Assembly (NCBI GenBank): GCA_026874595.1
Contig: CM049307.1
Location: forward strand, 53,732,370-53,796,369
DNA length: 64,000 bases
Direction: 5' to 3'
Source: Sipunculus nudus
Taxonomy: Eukaryota; Annelida; Sipuncula; Golfingiida; Sipunculidae
Shown: in pieces, positions 20,933 through 35,300 of the stretch
Position numbering within the stretch: the stretch's first letter is position 1
Layout: every line of letters begins with the position of its first letter
Notes under the pieces: generated by a model
The model's database searches: none
Told to the model about the DNA's origin: nothing
The model's input: the letters and a program-made list of their open reading frames with translations, nothing else
Program-made: the position numbers and the translations under genes

Positions 20933-21110
20933 TCCAGGATTTAGGAAAAAGGGCGGGGGGGTCGAACCCAGGAGGACTAATGAAAATTCTAAAAAAAGGT
21001 CATCACGTCTGGAAAAGGGGGGGGGGTCCAGGCCGCAAAATTACGTCTAAAACTCCTTAAAAAGGGTTGCTTCGGGTGAAAAAAAGGGGGGGGGGGCGGA
21101 TCCGCTTCTG
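20933..21110 (+). mobile_element. 178-bp MITE with GGCGGATCC ends
   Basis: The left end CAGGGGCGGATCCAGG and the right end GGCGGATCCGCTTCTG are inverted-related. The interior contains G/A-runs, shared with the 2421-2608 copy (lack of coding, AGGAGACTAAT-like and AAACC-like blocks). The same end (inverted, CATGGATCTGCCCCTG) occurs at 58434-58449. hAT-like by the look of its ends; inference. Confidence 0.6.
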
Positions 21111-21954
21111 CAGTGGTCTTTCCCAGAATCTTTTTCAAAACTTCCATGGTACATTCAGTCATCGCCTATTCCGGGCTTCCAATTTATACCCTTATATACC
21201 CATTTAATTTGTCTTAATATTTATAGGCCGTCGCTTATGTTGAGTTCGGCGAGACTTTAAAACACTATAACCCACAGCCTCAGTGTTAACGTTTATCTAA
21301 CAAACGCTGGCTCAGCCAATCAGCGCCAGATATTCTGGTGCACAAGACGAGTGCATTCAAAATGTACCGGCTGACTAAAAAGATGATGATTCGCGAGACG
21401 CAATTTGACAGTTCATACACGGGTTCGGACAAATGCTGCCAGCTGCTCTTGTCATCTCGGCAGAGGGAATTTTACTGGACCTGTCGGTACAAAGTTGCTG
21501 CGATAGTGTCTACATCAATATGCACTTTCATTTGGCCCATGGACCGTAATATTCGTTCAGCAGAGATATATAATAGAACACGAAGGTCCATGTGTGGACT
21601 ACCTGAATACATGATTTCAGTGCGAATGTTACCAAGCGGATCGAGCTGTGGGACCGCTGTTGGCGTTCTCATAGCAACGATGCCACTAACATGAGGCGTG
21701 ATGGCCTGATATGCAAATACGGGGGAATCATCAGGTCCTCATAGAGCCTTGTGACGCCTTAATATGCAAATATCAGGGATTCACCATACGGACTTTACAG
21801 GGCTTTAAAGTGACAAGGGCTGGCACTGAGTTAAGTCTATCGGTACATGGAATCACGTTTTATTTTAAGCATTTTATTACGGTAAACGCAAATACTAAAG
21901 CCCAGACAGGGCTTAGTATAGGGAGCTGAGGGCTACCACTGGCAATACTTGATA

Positions 21955-22297
21955 TGGTGCTTAAAAACTTGAATAAAATCTACAAATTTTAATCAACTGG
22001 TTTCAAATTTCAGATTTTAACATGAAATGCTTATATCTACATGCTGTGAAAATCAAATCCACAGCAGTTACAGGGGAAAAAACGTGCCATGGTAAAATTT
22101 GGAAAAATTCATGGTACTGATTCTATATATGCTAACTTAAAGGCTGGTTAAATTCAGATCTAATTTTGGGTAAACAATTGAATCTTGATTAAATAAATTT
22201 ATATCCCTGAAAAAAGTCTCGGCCGGACGAGCGGACGGCTGGACAGACAAAGCGCCATACCTATACCTCAATTGACTTTCATTCAGTCGAGCTAAAA
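21955..22297 (+). repeat. Dispersed repeat, copy 1 (other copy 28257-28945)
   Basis: Shares AACTTGAATAAAA, AAATTTCAGATTTTAA, ATGCTGTGAAAAT, ACAGGGGAAAAAACGTGCCA and AACAATTGAATCTTGATTAA in the same order with 28257-28530. It ends in a GGACGAGCGGACGGCTGGAC tail and AGTCGAGCTAAAAA. Probably a non-autonomous mobile element of the host lineage. Confidence 0.75.
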
Positions 22298-25200
22298 AGA
22301 ATAACAAACTCGTATTCAGTGATATGATGAGTTTATTGTTAGTTATGATAAATCAGCCTTACTCCTTGACTAGACGATGAACCAAGCTGACAATAAACAC
22401 TGTACACGATGCATAAACATTAAACCGAACAAAATATTTTCAGAATGACTGGGAACAAATGTAAAAAAAAAAAAAATAAAACTCGCACGTTCAATGGCAT
22501 GACCTGTTTTCCTTTCTGAAGTTAACATTCAGACAGACAACTCATAGTATTCATGTGATATTTTACAAAACATCGTAAATGAAAAATCATTCATACTGTT
22601 ACAAGGACTCTGATATATATACACCATGCACAAGATAATAAACTGTGGTAGCCTAGGTGTCACGTCAAAGCAACATACACAAACAGCACAAGTTATGATA
22701 TATCAGTAATCTCACGAATCCTTGTGCATTCAGTCTTACCATATCATCATATATCTCATACACAAATAACTACTATCACTGATAAAGACCATTTGCAATT
22801 CCCACAACATGTAACCCAATGACACGGAGATAACACTGTTTATGCAGAGTCTAGGACAGACAAATGCGCTTTTAATCAGTCTTGAATTGGAGCTATATTT
22901 TCATTTTATGGCAGTCTTTATCATATATTCTTTCATGCTCATCTGCCCCTGGGCAACCCCTCGCTCACTGTTGTTTTCTAAAGTTAGATAATTAAAGCAA
23001 CTTGAATGCTTTTCGAACATCACTGCATCCGAATCAGTGAGGAATAAAATAGGATACAGACAAAAACTAAGGCGATTGCAATTCCCTCGACTGGCTCTGT
23101 CGCTAAAGCCGATAAGATTTGCTAGCGCTGATAAAGCCAGAACAACTTGCACGCGCTGCGAGGTACTGCCATCTGACGGCAATTAAAAAAACTAATTTTG
23201 TTTGTATGAGCGTCCAACTTCAGTCAGTTTCGGTCTTTACATAACCACAGAGGTTGTGTATACAGTCACGTCTATCGAGGCACCAAATACATTTTATTTT
23301 ATATTAATGAAGTGGTCAATATAATTACTAGCGGCCTGACAGGTCTACAATTTCCTTTGACGCTCCACATTTATCCACATGTCACACGTCGCTGCACCTG
23401 GCATTTATATACATTTGTATAAGCAATATGTGACATCTGACATGAAACCACTGGTACAACGGTATTTTGGGCAATACGTGTAACCCTGAGCTAACAATCA
23501 CAAAATGTGAAGACGTGGGTTGGTTTACGCTAAGCCTTGAGGACCAAGCAGAGTTCAGGATGGAATGGGTAACATTGCTTTGTTTCAGACGAGTCCATTC
23601 GTACAGTCAATGATACCCACATATATCTTGCACTTCATTTGAAACTGAAAGAGCATCACTTACGTTAACCACATGCAAATATATTTAATATCTAAACCAA
23701 ATGACGATCTGTACATGGATAAATTTCCCATCCACACACCCTCAATACACCTTTTGCAGATATCATTGAAAACATCGCTCTCCCTGAGAAACTATACATT
23801 ACTGCCACCCACAGAACAAAAATTAAATGATTTCAGCAACACTACTGATATATAAATATACAATATGCATACACCGGCAAGGATGAGATAATACAAAACC
23901 ACCTGAGCAAAACATGACAAATACATAGTATTACTGATAATGGAAAGTTCAATTGCACAAATCTGCTGTTTGGTTACATGTACGTCGATCAATTACCTGA
24001 TTTAAAACCGCTTAGGTCTCGTGTGTCTTAATGAATTCACTTGACAAGAGAACAAAATAGTATTATATATAGCAGCCGTCATCGAATGATACAAGAAGTA
24101 GCTCATGTTCTTCATACAAACGAAGTATTAAATAACATGAACCTTACTGGGAACCATCGGTCTCTCATACCTTAGCACTGATTTACCGTATCTTTTTGTG
24201 TCCATGTGAAAATATGGTGACCTCAACAGGTGATCCCTACGATCACGTGCACTGCACGTTATGATGGTCTGCTTGGTTTGGGTCCAATGATGCAGACTTT
24301 GTTTAATGAAATTAAATACAAACCAAAGGTTCAGAGAGGCAGTTATATAAAATGTAGGATTTTATCATTTAACATTTTAGATAGACACACGATGATCTTT
24401 CTTGTGAATTTGACGGAACTGAACACTTCGCGCGCCTGTGGCGCCAGTAACATGGGAAAGGTCAGTTACAGTTCATGGGAACTATCGGTGAGATAGAACC
24501 TAATGCCATTAAGATTATGTTTGAGTTCAGACAGTAAAATCACCTTCAATGACCAGTTAAAACCTCAAGGGTACAAGACGTTATGGTTTACCAGATTTAT
24601 GGTATCAATTGGTTCATTCCTTCTTCCTTTTCAGTCTTTCTTTAATCTTTCAGTCAATGACTCGGATATTTATATCTGATATCAGTCCAAATGGTCATAT
24701 TCAAAGACCGCTATTTTACAGCCTAGACCACACATATAAAGGCTCACCCACGTGTTAATCAGTCACTGTGATAGCATATATTTACATAGGGAGAGAAAAT
24801 TGAAGGTTAATATCATAAGAAATAAATTCATAGGTAATATTAGTTGTTGTGAGAATAGTTGAGGAAATACATACATTTAGTTATAGATATAGTTAAAATA
24901 TGGCTGAATATATGAATTCCTAAAAAGTGAGATTTCTGTCATGAAATATTTGGTCAACTATAATATATGCAAATATGTTAATTAACATACAGCAAGCATT
25001 AAAAGTGATAGCATGAACAGTATCTGAATATAAATACATTTATCTAGAAGAGAGATCAGAACTTTGTGGTTTGAAGAATTTTCTAAATAAATGATAGACT
25101 TGAGAAGGATAAATGGACTGGCATCACCATACAAAGTAATGAATGGATTAAGATAATTAGGAAGAAATATGTTGTAAATAGAATGATGCTGAGTTTATCA

Positions 25201-25489
25201 CATTGTTAATATTTGTTCGCAGTAATGTTAAAATTTATACAATGAGAAAGTTTCATATGAAAGACATTCAGGTCATCTTGCCAAGTCCTGTGTATTTCAT
25301 CAGTTTCTTCTTCACCCTGCATCAGGTCAACAAGAAATCCTGTATCTTTAACATAATGAGAACTCCACTCATTTGCATATTCATAAGTAAAGTTAATTAA
25401 TCAAAATTCAATATCAAACCATGAAGAATTTCTCTGCCTTTGTTAATTTTATTAATCATAATAAAAAAACATCATAAATGCACAGTGGC
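22298..25489. other. Intergenic stretch without recognised gene
   Basis: No exon or repeat could be assigned. Sequence complexity is ordinary. The frame at 22901-23182 (minus, 93 codons) has no motif or supporting splice sites. The region could be extended 3' sequence of the transporter gene, which ends just to the right, but nothing proves it. Confidence 0.5.

Positions 25490-25521
<32 letters not shown>
25490..25521. repeat. (TA)n tract, target of the adjoining foldback
   Basis: A TA-rich run directly abutting the left end of the foldback element; TA repeats also resume right of its other end (25973-25979). Confidence 0.9.
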
Positions 25522-25522
<1 letters not shown>

Positions 25523-25972
25523 GTCACAGGACAAACACTGATCAAGTAGAATCGTCGATTTTACTAGGACAAAGTCTGATCGGACTTTCTACTAGGAGAA
25601 ACTCTGATCATAGCCTCTACTAGGATAAACTCTGATCAACCAGAGACCACAACATAATTAGACTTTCTACTAGTAGAATCGGCGATTCTACTAGGACAAA
25701 CTCCGATGGTGGTCTCTACTATGACAAACTCCAATCATATATAAATGTACTAGTTGGATCAGAGCTTCTACTAGGACAAACTCCAATTGTAGTTTTTTAA
25801 AAAAAGTTATACCTATTTTCTCCTAGTAGAAGCTATGATCGGAGTTTGTCCTAGTAGAATAGCTGATCCTACTAGTAGAAAGTCTGATCGGAGTTTCTCC
25901 TAGTAGAAAGTCCGATCGGACTTTGTCCTAGTAGGATCGACGATCTACTTGATCGGAGTTTGTCCTGTGACA
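25522..25972. mobile_element. 451-bp foldback element, TGTCAC ends
   Basis: TGTCACAGGACAAAC (25522-25536) is perfectly inverted at 25958-25972; the match extends to about 95 bp with few differences. Both arms are made of a reiterated word, ACTAGGACAAACTCYGATC and variants, in both orientations, about every 30 bp. The flanks are (TA)n on both sides, as expected for a TA target. No coding capacity. The right end lies 14 bp from the transporter's first poly(A) signal. Confidence 0.8.
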
Positions 25973-25985
25973 TATATATTCATAA

Positions 25986-25991
25986 TTTATT
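25986..25991 (-). terminator. Poly(A) signal AATAAA of the transporter gene
   Basis: TTTATT on the + strand reads AATAAA on the coding strand, about 150 bases past the stop codon. It is the first canonical signal; cleavage 10-30 bases on would fall at the edge of the foldback element. Confidence 0.5.
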
Positions 25992-26138
25992 TTGCAAAAA
26001 GCTTTTGGTCCATACTATTTACAATAAACAAGATATATGTATGTAACATAGTAAAGATTACAGCTATTACACTGTTTTCATTTACCCATAATTTTTTGGT
26101 CCATTTTAGATCTGAGATGCCCTTTGTTCATGTGTGTC

Positions 26139-26374
26139 TCACACCATGCTTACAGATCCCCTGGGCTTCGGGTGACTGTGTATATACTCTACATCATTGC
26201 CCGTTATGTCCTGTAATGGTATGCTGTCATGGCAGTCTTCCTTGTCCTGCTGCTTCCGATACACCAGCTTTTTAAGGCAAGGAACAGCAGTCAGCATGAA
26301 GCCAGAGATGAAGATGAAAGCTCCAGCGATGATGAAGGCCGGGTCGTAACTCCTGGTCACATCAGACAGCCACC
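26139..26374 (-). CDS. Transporter last exon, residues 604-681
   Basis: Acceptor TTTGTGTTCCAG before 26374. It completes the split glycine and reads WLSDVTRSYDPAF, the last span and a tail ending GSVSMV before TGA (26139-26141). The join GPPLAG|WLSDV matches the conserved family sequence exactly, so no exon is missing between. Confidence 0.95.
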
Positions 26375-29300
26375 CTGGAACACAAATAAGTGCAAGTCTA
26401 AACATGTTTGCAAGCCATATATCTCTGTCCCCTCTACCTGAATACATGGTTTAAAAGAATCAATAACTCTCCAGGATATTTTATTTTTCAAATTTTTTCA
26501 TGGAAAAGTTAAAAAAAGGGACCCATGGGTCACGGCGCTCAGCTGTTATATATGATAAAAAATATGATTTGGGAAAGAGGCATATGCTGGTTTTGTGTGG
26601 TAATAAATATAAGCTTTATTATGAGTTGGTGTTTAGCTTATGTATGATTTTGATAGTTTATTTGGAGACAGGGAAGAGGATTGATTTCATTTATTTTATT
26701 AACAAATGGAGTGCTATTGTCACACAGATTTTGACTTGGCCATATAACTTATAAGCAGCACATATAATAAAAGAGTTTAACTATTTATTAAAATTTAATA
26801 ACAAATATTGTGCCAATATAATTTTTATTAAAAATAATAAGAGAATCATATGATTTTTTAAATAAAACATAACTGAAATAATTATTAAAATAATATTATA
26901 GAATATATGCATTCATAAATACATTTTGAAAGTATTTACACTGGTATTCAAATACTTTCATTTTTACCTGAATTCCCATTCTTATGCAAGAAATTTTATA
27001 ATGGAGTACATATTCATATTCATATTCATATACATTTGCAAAGTATTTGCACCATGTCTGGTATTTATTCAGTTTTAGCCAAACAATGATTTTGAGAATC
27101 CAGAATATAAACAAAGGACCCATGGGTCACAACAAAAGTTTGAAATTTAGCAAATGCAAAATATGAAAAATATTTTATTGTAATGTTTTATATTTATATA
27201 AGCATATGAGAAGCTAAGAGGAAAGGGCCCTCCTACTTGGTTATAGTAAAGTTCTCAATATATGATTGCAAACTAATACTCTGACAAGACTGTCATGAAA
27301 AAAAAAAACAGTAAAAGTTTTGAGATACTGTGATGCATATGAAAAATTTACAGATAGACAGGCAAGTGGACAGAATGGACTAATACCGTCATTTCACTTT
27401 CAAGGGAATAATGCATTTAAGTTAATATATAAGCCTATTTTTTTTAAGCATATCCACTTTTTTCAATAATAGTTTTTATCTGATTCATTTTTTTATTTAC
27501 AAGTGTTATAAATTTGTAATATAAAAGTGAAAATATAAGTTAAAATATTAGAATTCTAAGTTGCAATCATTACATATCCAGATTGTAGCTCACATTGGGT
27601 CATATTATGCATACACATATATTTTATTATTTTTAAATCAAATGTTTAAACTGAATGTAAAAGAAAATAATGCCACAACATGGCATCTACAAAATTATTC
27701 CTTGAATCCCTTTTAAAAAGTTTTGCACATTGGAGTTTTCAGGACATGCTTAATTTTATTCACCGAAATAAAATAAAAAATTCAGTTAATTTGATAAAAT
27801 AAAAACATCTTTTCAAATAAAGTATACACACTGTTGGTTGAATGAGGGACAAACAATATCATTATGCTAATTACAATCTCAGCTATAATTAATAACTGGA
27901 ATTAATAGTCAATTTTACTATTCTGAAGTAAAGCATTACTTATCTGATGAACATCCACACTTTCATAGCAATACATCACTTTGTGGACACAATTAAATGT
28001 GCACTTTAATCATTGTAACCCTGGTGGTACAATACAAAATCTAAAATGTAGCATGTCCAAGAATAAAATAAAATACAGAAAGTTATAACATTCATCTAGT
28101 TTATGCACCAGCTGGGGGGGGGGGGGGGTTGAGTGCAGGGCAGAGGAGAAGCCTGCTAGTAGTGGCCAAGCTGGGTCAAGGCAAGCTGCCTGGGGTGGGT
28201 TACATAATGCAAGTGAAGGCTGTACTACTAGGTGGGCCAGATGTAAACAACACTTGACATGGTGTATGAAAACTTGAATAAAAGCTACTCTTTTCAAACA
28301 ATTTCTTTGAAATTTCAGATTTTAAAAGATTAAATCCTTATGTATATATGCTGTGAAAATTAAATCAACAGTGCTTACAGGGAAAAAACGTGCCACTGCC
28401 AAAGTTGGACAAAATTTAAGGTATTGATTTTTTATTTATGCTAATAACTTGAAAAATTTGCAAAATTCAGACCTAAATATGGGCAAACAATTGAATCTTG
28501 ATTAAATAAAGTTATATCCCTGAAAAAAAGTCTTCAGCTTCAGCAATTCTCATGTTAAGTGAGCAAATATATTTCCTGATTTTTAAAAAATTGCATTATA
28601 TTTGGGCCTATAATTTCAAAATAATACCCAATACTGACCTAATTTTTGGTATGTGCACAGAAAATGTATGGAAGAATATGAATACTAAATATGATCAAAA
28701 ACAGATCAGTGGTTTTGATATTAGGCAGACTTGAAGTGTAACAATTGCTTTTTTATGGAAAACGGAGGTTTTTCCTTAATATCTCAAAGGAACGAAGTTC
28801 TAATAACCCAATTTTCGGTATGGTAGTAGATTTTGGGGACATCTAATGGTATGCAGAATTTTGGATTCGTAGGTCCAATGGTTTTAAAACGTGCCCTGTT
28901 AACGGACGGCCGGCCGGACAAAGGACTTACAGTCAGCTGTGCTAAAAATATAAAATTTTAAACAATTTTTTTATGTTATGTTACAGTATGACAATCAAAT
29001 GACAACTACAAAGTGAAAGAGCTTAAATGGTATGCACAAGTTAACTCCTGTTAAGAGAAATGGAAGAATTCATACAATAAATATTAATTACTGAACTAGT
29101 CTCCAATCTATACTGATCACTCAAAGCCCTAATTCAGTTGTAAAGGGAGTCAAGTATGTTAAATGCAGGGCTCGACATTAACTTTGGAAAGTACCTTTAC
29201 TTGCCCTACATGAATTTTTACTTGCCCTACAAAAATCACTGATTTTATTTAAGATCACAAACATTTTTTCAGGCCTTTAGGTAAAGGTCAATGTTGGACC

Positions 29301-32300
29301 CACTTGCAAGTTAGGGCAAATAGAGGAGGTGACTTTTAGTTGCCCCCCTACTATTTTCTGAAACTTTCACTTGCCCAGGGCAAGTGGTTCACCATTAATG
29401 TTGAGTCCTGGAATGCAGCATTAACTGCATATTCAAGTTCAGGTAAACAATGGAATTAGGCAACTCTCTGAAGATTATATAATTTTGGCCACAAAACTTG
29501 TTCTCCAAGGCAGTTTTAAATAAATGGTGTCAAATCTCACCATAAGATGGCAGCACTAAACTCAGCATTCTGCAGGGCTTTTAGTCCTGTTCACAATGCC
29601 ACCTCACATGATATTTATAGGTATGGAATTACTGTGACTAAGTGTGAGTTCATACATTACATACCGTAAACATGAGAATGACTTCATTCATCAAATATAA
29701 ACTCTTCCTGTATATATACTAACTTGCAAGGCTGGTGGATTATATCAAAGATCAACAGATTGATATAATTGTTTTAAAGATTTGCATGCATATGTCACTT
29801 AAAATAACACATTTTTTTCATAAATTTATAAGAGTGTAAACATTCTCCCAGTGTCTAATCCTACATATCTGACTATTTTCCATGAACTTTCAAGCACTGA
29901 AAGGAAGACTGGTGTAAAAGTAATTTTTGCAAACTCAAAAATATTGCACTCAAGTATTCGTTTGTGCCAACTAATTAAACTTATTAACTACATATCAGTT
30001 ATCAAACTTGGTTACTATTGATTAGGTCTGAACATTTTATTTCTTACTAGTACATATAAAGTTTAAAACCTATTCTGGCAAGCTTCTGTTAATTAAAATT
30101 AATGTATCTGCATTAAACACAACATATATTTTACATCAGCTGATTGCTAGGCTGTCTGACATCAAACTGAAGGCCCCATGTTAAGAGTTGTTTCCTTAAC
30201 ATGTACTGGTACATCTTTTCTGCACCAGTTGAACTGAAAGGCTTAGTGGTGATTTCATGTACTAAGGCTACAAAGGTGCCCAGTTGGCCTTGTAATGAAT
30301 GGCAGTAGTCAAGGACATAAACAAGTGTAGCATAAACAAGACCCTGATAGAACTAAACCTATTACAGCTGCTGGAGTTATATAAATGCGAGTGCAGTCGA
30401 GTTATGAGAACAAGCACCAGTATATATATATATATATGCCTAATAATGACCTTCATGCAAAGTATATAAAACCTGATGTAACTAATATTGTTACACACAA
30501 TACACACATGACCAAACAGCATGAACAGCATGAACTGAAACCTTAAACCTGTCACAGTCACAAGGGTAGTATATTTTTCTATGTCACAAGACCTGCATGT
30601 ATGCCAAGTCAACAAGGAAAACAATGCAAGGATACTAAGAAAACCCATTGTTTTGTAGTGTTAATCAGATATCTGACCACATATGGGAATTTCCAACATT
30701 CGCAGTTTCCAGAATGGTTCATGCTGTTTACAAACCAATGAGTAATCATGTCTCATGGAGATTCCTTTACAGATAAGATGGTCAGTAACCATCCAGTCAT
30801 TTAGTGTGAACCAGAGGCAGCAGCAGGGTTCATAACACTTTCACTATTTATTGTCAAGGCCAAGATCAAGATCTAGAAGAATCCACGATTGGTCCAGACC
30901 AGATCCCAATTGAGATTTAGGCTTGACCAAATCTGATCAGGATCTGGTTTGGACCAACTGGTCTCAGCTCAATCTTGATCGGGGCTACACTCCCGAGGCA
31001 GCGGAAATCTTACGCTTCTAAAGAAGCAACTCATTTTCACGCTGCCAGCTTTGACCGTTTATGATATATTTAAACTCCAGATGGCGGTTCGTTGTCCGCT
31101 GAACAAAACGTGCGTATGATGTGACAAGCAGCCAACCAGATGCCAATAAACAAACGCGCGACAGGCATCCTGGCTCCGCCCATAGCTGCACTTCAAGCGC
31201 CGTTTGAAGACAAGTTTACGTTCGAACTTTAATTGCTCCCTCTGCATTCTCGCATCATCAACCGATTCAATTCTGACAATATGACTGTGTTAGCGTAGCC
31301 ATGTTTCTGGTGTCTGCAGAACTGAAACCAGCCAGCGAGGTGTGCACGCAGCCTTTGTTGTTACGTTTCGTTTGAATTACAGCCCACCGACCAGGCATCC
31401 TATGTGCCCAAGGCCCTAAGTAAACCACGTCTGCGGCAATTCTCTCTGAGCCTGTGGCCTGTTCATACGGTTACCGGGGTGATGAGCTGTCACTCAAAAC
31501 AAAATGAACATGATTGGCTCCGTGTATTCCTCGCTTGGCCGTGTCTTCCAGGTCTCATCTGATTGGACAAAAATACAGTGTTCCCCTCTGGTGTAGCAAT
31601 TCAGGATACGAGGTCATAACAAACAGCGCTTACCATATGGGAAGTAGGCCTATAGTTAAAGGGCTGTGTAAAGAGCGTAGATCGGGGCATGGACTGGACA
31701 ATTATGTTCAGGAAAGACCCAGACCAATTAGCAATTTGTCAAGACCAAATCCTAATCAGGATTCAGTTCAGCCTTAAATCCTAATCAGGATTTTGGGCTG
31801 GACCAGATCCAGATTGGGGTTTAGGCCGGACTGAATCCTGATTGGGATATGGTTAGGAACAATTGCAGATTGGTCTGGATTTGAATCTGGGCCTTGACAA
31901 GAGCACACTGAATCTGATATTATGGTCCCTCTTAGGGCATATTTTATTCTGTGTCTCTTTACACATACTAGAACTCATATATCATTTAATGTCCTAGCCA
32001 TAAATACACCACTCAGTAGGCATTTTTATTTAATCAGTAAGCCTGCCCGAGTTATGATTAAAGCCATAAAGGGAAATGCACTGCAATGGCCATCAATCCT
32101 GTTGCATCTATATTGTTGTAAACACCCAGTATTATGAACATTAGGCTATGACTCAGTATGATGAGTGGTGAATTAACACAACAAATACAAGTGACCTCAA
32201 GAGTCAAAATGAAAATCCATCATTATGCTAACAAGTCATTTCCTCTGTTGCCCACGAGTGGGCTAGTCCAGTTACCTGTATGAGCCATGCTTGTAATCAT

Positions 32301-35300
32301 GCAGTATGAAATGCAAAAAACATGGGGGGGGGGAGGGGGTTTGGATTTACCATTATGCGGAGTTATAACCATTTTTTCTCACACATGGTAAATGCTGTTA
32401 GAAAGCACAAAAACCTACCTAATAAATTATTTTTTTTTTAAGTGACAGCATACCTGTTGTCCATGAGGTGTTCTCAAAAATGAACAAAATATTTGCATCC
32501 TCATCAAACATTATACAACTGCTGCAGTTCAGGCCACTGTAAGCTTAAAGAAAGGCACTATATCTATAGACTCCGTAAGTCAGAGAGCCAAAATGAACAG
32601 CAATATTCATGTACTTAATCCAGAAAGATAATTTTCATTTCTGGGGAAGTGATCAATGATTCCAGCTCCTTCACCAACCAGTGACTGAGCCCTTGTGAAA
32701 CTTCAAAAGAGCTTGCTCCCCCCCCCCCCCCCATCTCCCATAAAAAACATCCCATGGCCTCTCATGATTAACATGCTAGGCATGCATAGGAGCCTATTCT
32801 ATGGGTCAATGTTTATTTAGGAGCTTCATTCATGAGATATCCACAGGACTGAACATAATCCATGACCTGTCTGCATAATTTTTGGCTTATATGAAAACAA
32901 AATATGGTATGTATATTTGATGGCCACACTATTAAGGAGAAGTTTTTTTTAATGAAAAACTGTATTGTTAATATTTGTATAACATAGCAACAATTTCCAT
33001 GGGTCACTGCTTAATCAGGAGCTTAATTAATGGACTGAATACAAGTACTGCAGGTACTTTTTTTAGAGCATTGTAGTGGTTCTTGCAATATACTTGTTTT
33101 TGTGACTAGAATACGGGTAGTCCACAAGCAACTACGTGTATCTGCCGAAATCAGAGTGGGACGGGTGAAGTGAGGCATGGATTGAATGGCAAGGGGAAAT
33201 AGAGTGAGGTGTGTTTCATATAAAAATTATAAATTAGGTGAAAAAAAATCAAACTCAATTATTCTTTCCATCTTTCAGTTGTCTTAAGTCAGTTAAAATC
33301 ATGCCCAATGCGACGGATTGGGACTCGTCACGCGTACGCAAACTAATCAGTGTAATGAATCCATCCTATGTTTGACAATCTTCAACGATTTAAAGAGTTG
33401 CTCGATTGTGATAGTATTTTGCCTCAAACTCTTTTAGATTATTAATACAGTCATTTAACTTTATATTTGCATTCTAATGTTACTTAACCTAGTAAGAAAC
33501 GGCAACAATGACATCGTTTCACAGCACAAAATGTTATCCGAAGCAGCCGACACTATACAAATCTTGCCTGACAATTGAACCTCGACTTTATATGTTAAGA
33601 TTCTGTTGTTATTCCTTAAATATAAGCATTGTATTAAAGCTGTCCAATTATTTTTATGTTTAGATGGTTTATCTAGTTTATAAACCACATAAGTACTACG
33701 GGGACGTTGGTTGTAGTCTTGCATCGCAAGGAATGATACTCAAATTCCATATGTATCAGGTGGTTGGGACGCCTCTGAAGTCTGGGTGCGACCTATATAA
33801 TGGACTTTTCCTGAAACAAAGCTTGAACGGCTATTCCCCAGGGGGTTCCTAAAAGTCAGGGTGCGACTTGTAATAAGGATGCGACTTCTGCAACGACTTT
33901 TACGGTAGCATGGATGTCTGCAGCCAAAATGTGTATGTAGGTTGTGCCACCTACTACAAAATCCAGGAAGCTCAAGTCCAAGTTGTTTATATATGCAAAA
34001 AGGCAAACCACTCCTTATATATGAGTGGTTTTATCCCACAGCAGACAAACAGAAGGACGCTGTCAAAAATGGTGGCAGGTGGCGCCACCAATTTTGTGTA
34101 TCATTAAGAGCTATGCCAGATCTATACACATGCATAATTTCAGGGGGATATGTCAAACCAGTCCTGAGATATAAGCCTGAATGTCTGCAGTGTAAACATA
34201 AATGTAGGTGGAGCCACCTGCCAAAAAATCGAGAAAGCTATCCAAGATGTATAAACATGCAATATTTTAGGCAGATAAGTCAAACCACTCCTTAGATATG
34301 AGTGATTTTATCCCACAGAAGACAAACAAGACGGACGCTGTGCAAAAATGGTTGCAGGGGGTACCTCCAGTTTTGCATATCGTAGAGCCTAGTTTTTTCT
34401 GTTTTAACGGAAAAACGGACGGAAAAACGGAATTAGGTTTCGAAAACGGCATTAGGGTTCAAAACCGGAATTATGTTAAATGCACGGAATATGGCGGAAA
34501 GTCAGAATTTAGACCAGATTTAAACTGCAAATAAGGAAATTCTCAATGAATATCTTGTTAAAAAAATCTTTCAAACTGCGCCAGCAATCTACATAACAAG
34601 CAAGGTCTGCCAATTTCGGCTCACAACCGTTACAGTAAGCACCAAGCTTTGATGTTTCGATTATTAACGAACATGCCTAAAACGCTGATACCGCCATTAT
34701 GTGACATACAATGATGCAGTTTCACCGTGCAGTAGTAATCAGCCGAACCAAATCAGAATTATTCCAGATTCACTTCTCCGGTACATTAAACAAACGTTTT
34801 ACAAAGGTTAAAGGACATAATTGCTAACCATCCATGTTAAATTTTTTTGGTGTAGGAATTCCAGCCGTTGTCTAGCATAACCATATTAAGGAAGCAAATA
34901 TATCAAAATTTTCTAGTGGAGAAGCCTGATCTTACAGCATGTCATTATGTCTGCGGCGAAATAGCTTTGAATATAATATTACCATACTTGTCTCAAATGA
35001 CTGAAATGATCGACGGTAAAACACAGACAGAACAGGTCCTTACTGATTTGTGTACAGATGAAGACCAACTGTCTTGCCGATTCAGTGAACACATGCTGTG
35101 GATTACTTACGTCTGGGCCTGACGAAGAACCATTTATGCGAAGGACAAAGTATAATATTAAATATGAATAAGTAACTATGGTATCAATGATAGCAGTATT
35201 TAAATTAAAAACACCTTATTGAACACAAAATCCATTTAATGATCCTGATTTTACAAGATTAACCTCTTAAAAATATGTAGCAATTATATTACATAAAATA

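Noticed and set aside
22901-23182. 93-codon minus-strand frame between the two genes
   Set aside because: Somewhat higher GC but no motif, no convincing acceptor and no partner exon; more likely non-coding.
25522-25972. CRISPR-like array because of regularly spaced short repeats
   Set aside because: The words occur in both orientations with no unique spacers and lie in a eukaryotic intergenic region; the inverted ends mark a foldback element.
30268-30648. 126-codon minus-strand frame with hydrophobic stretches in the transporter intron
   Set aside because: Hydrophobic composition follows from T-rich DNA; includes a TA microsatellite and has no family resemblance.
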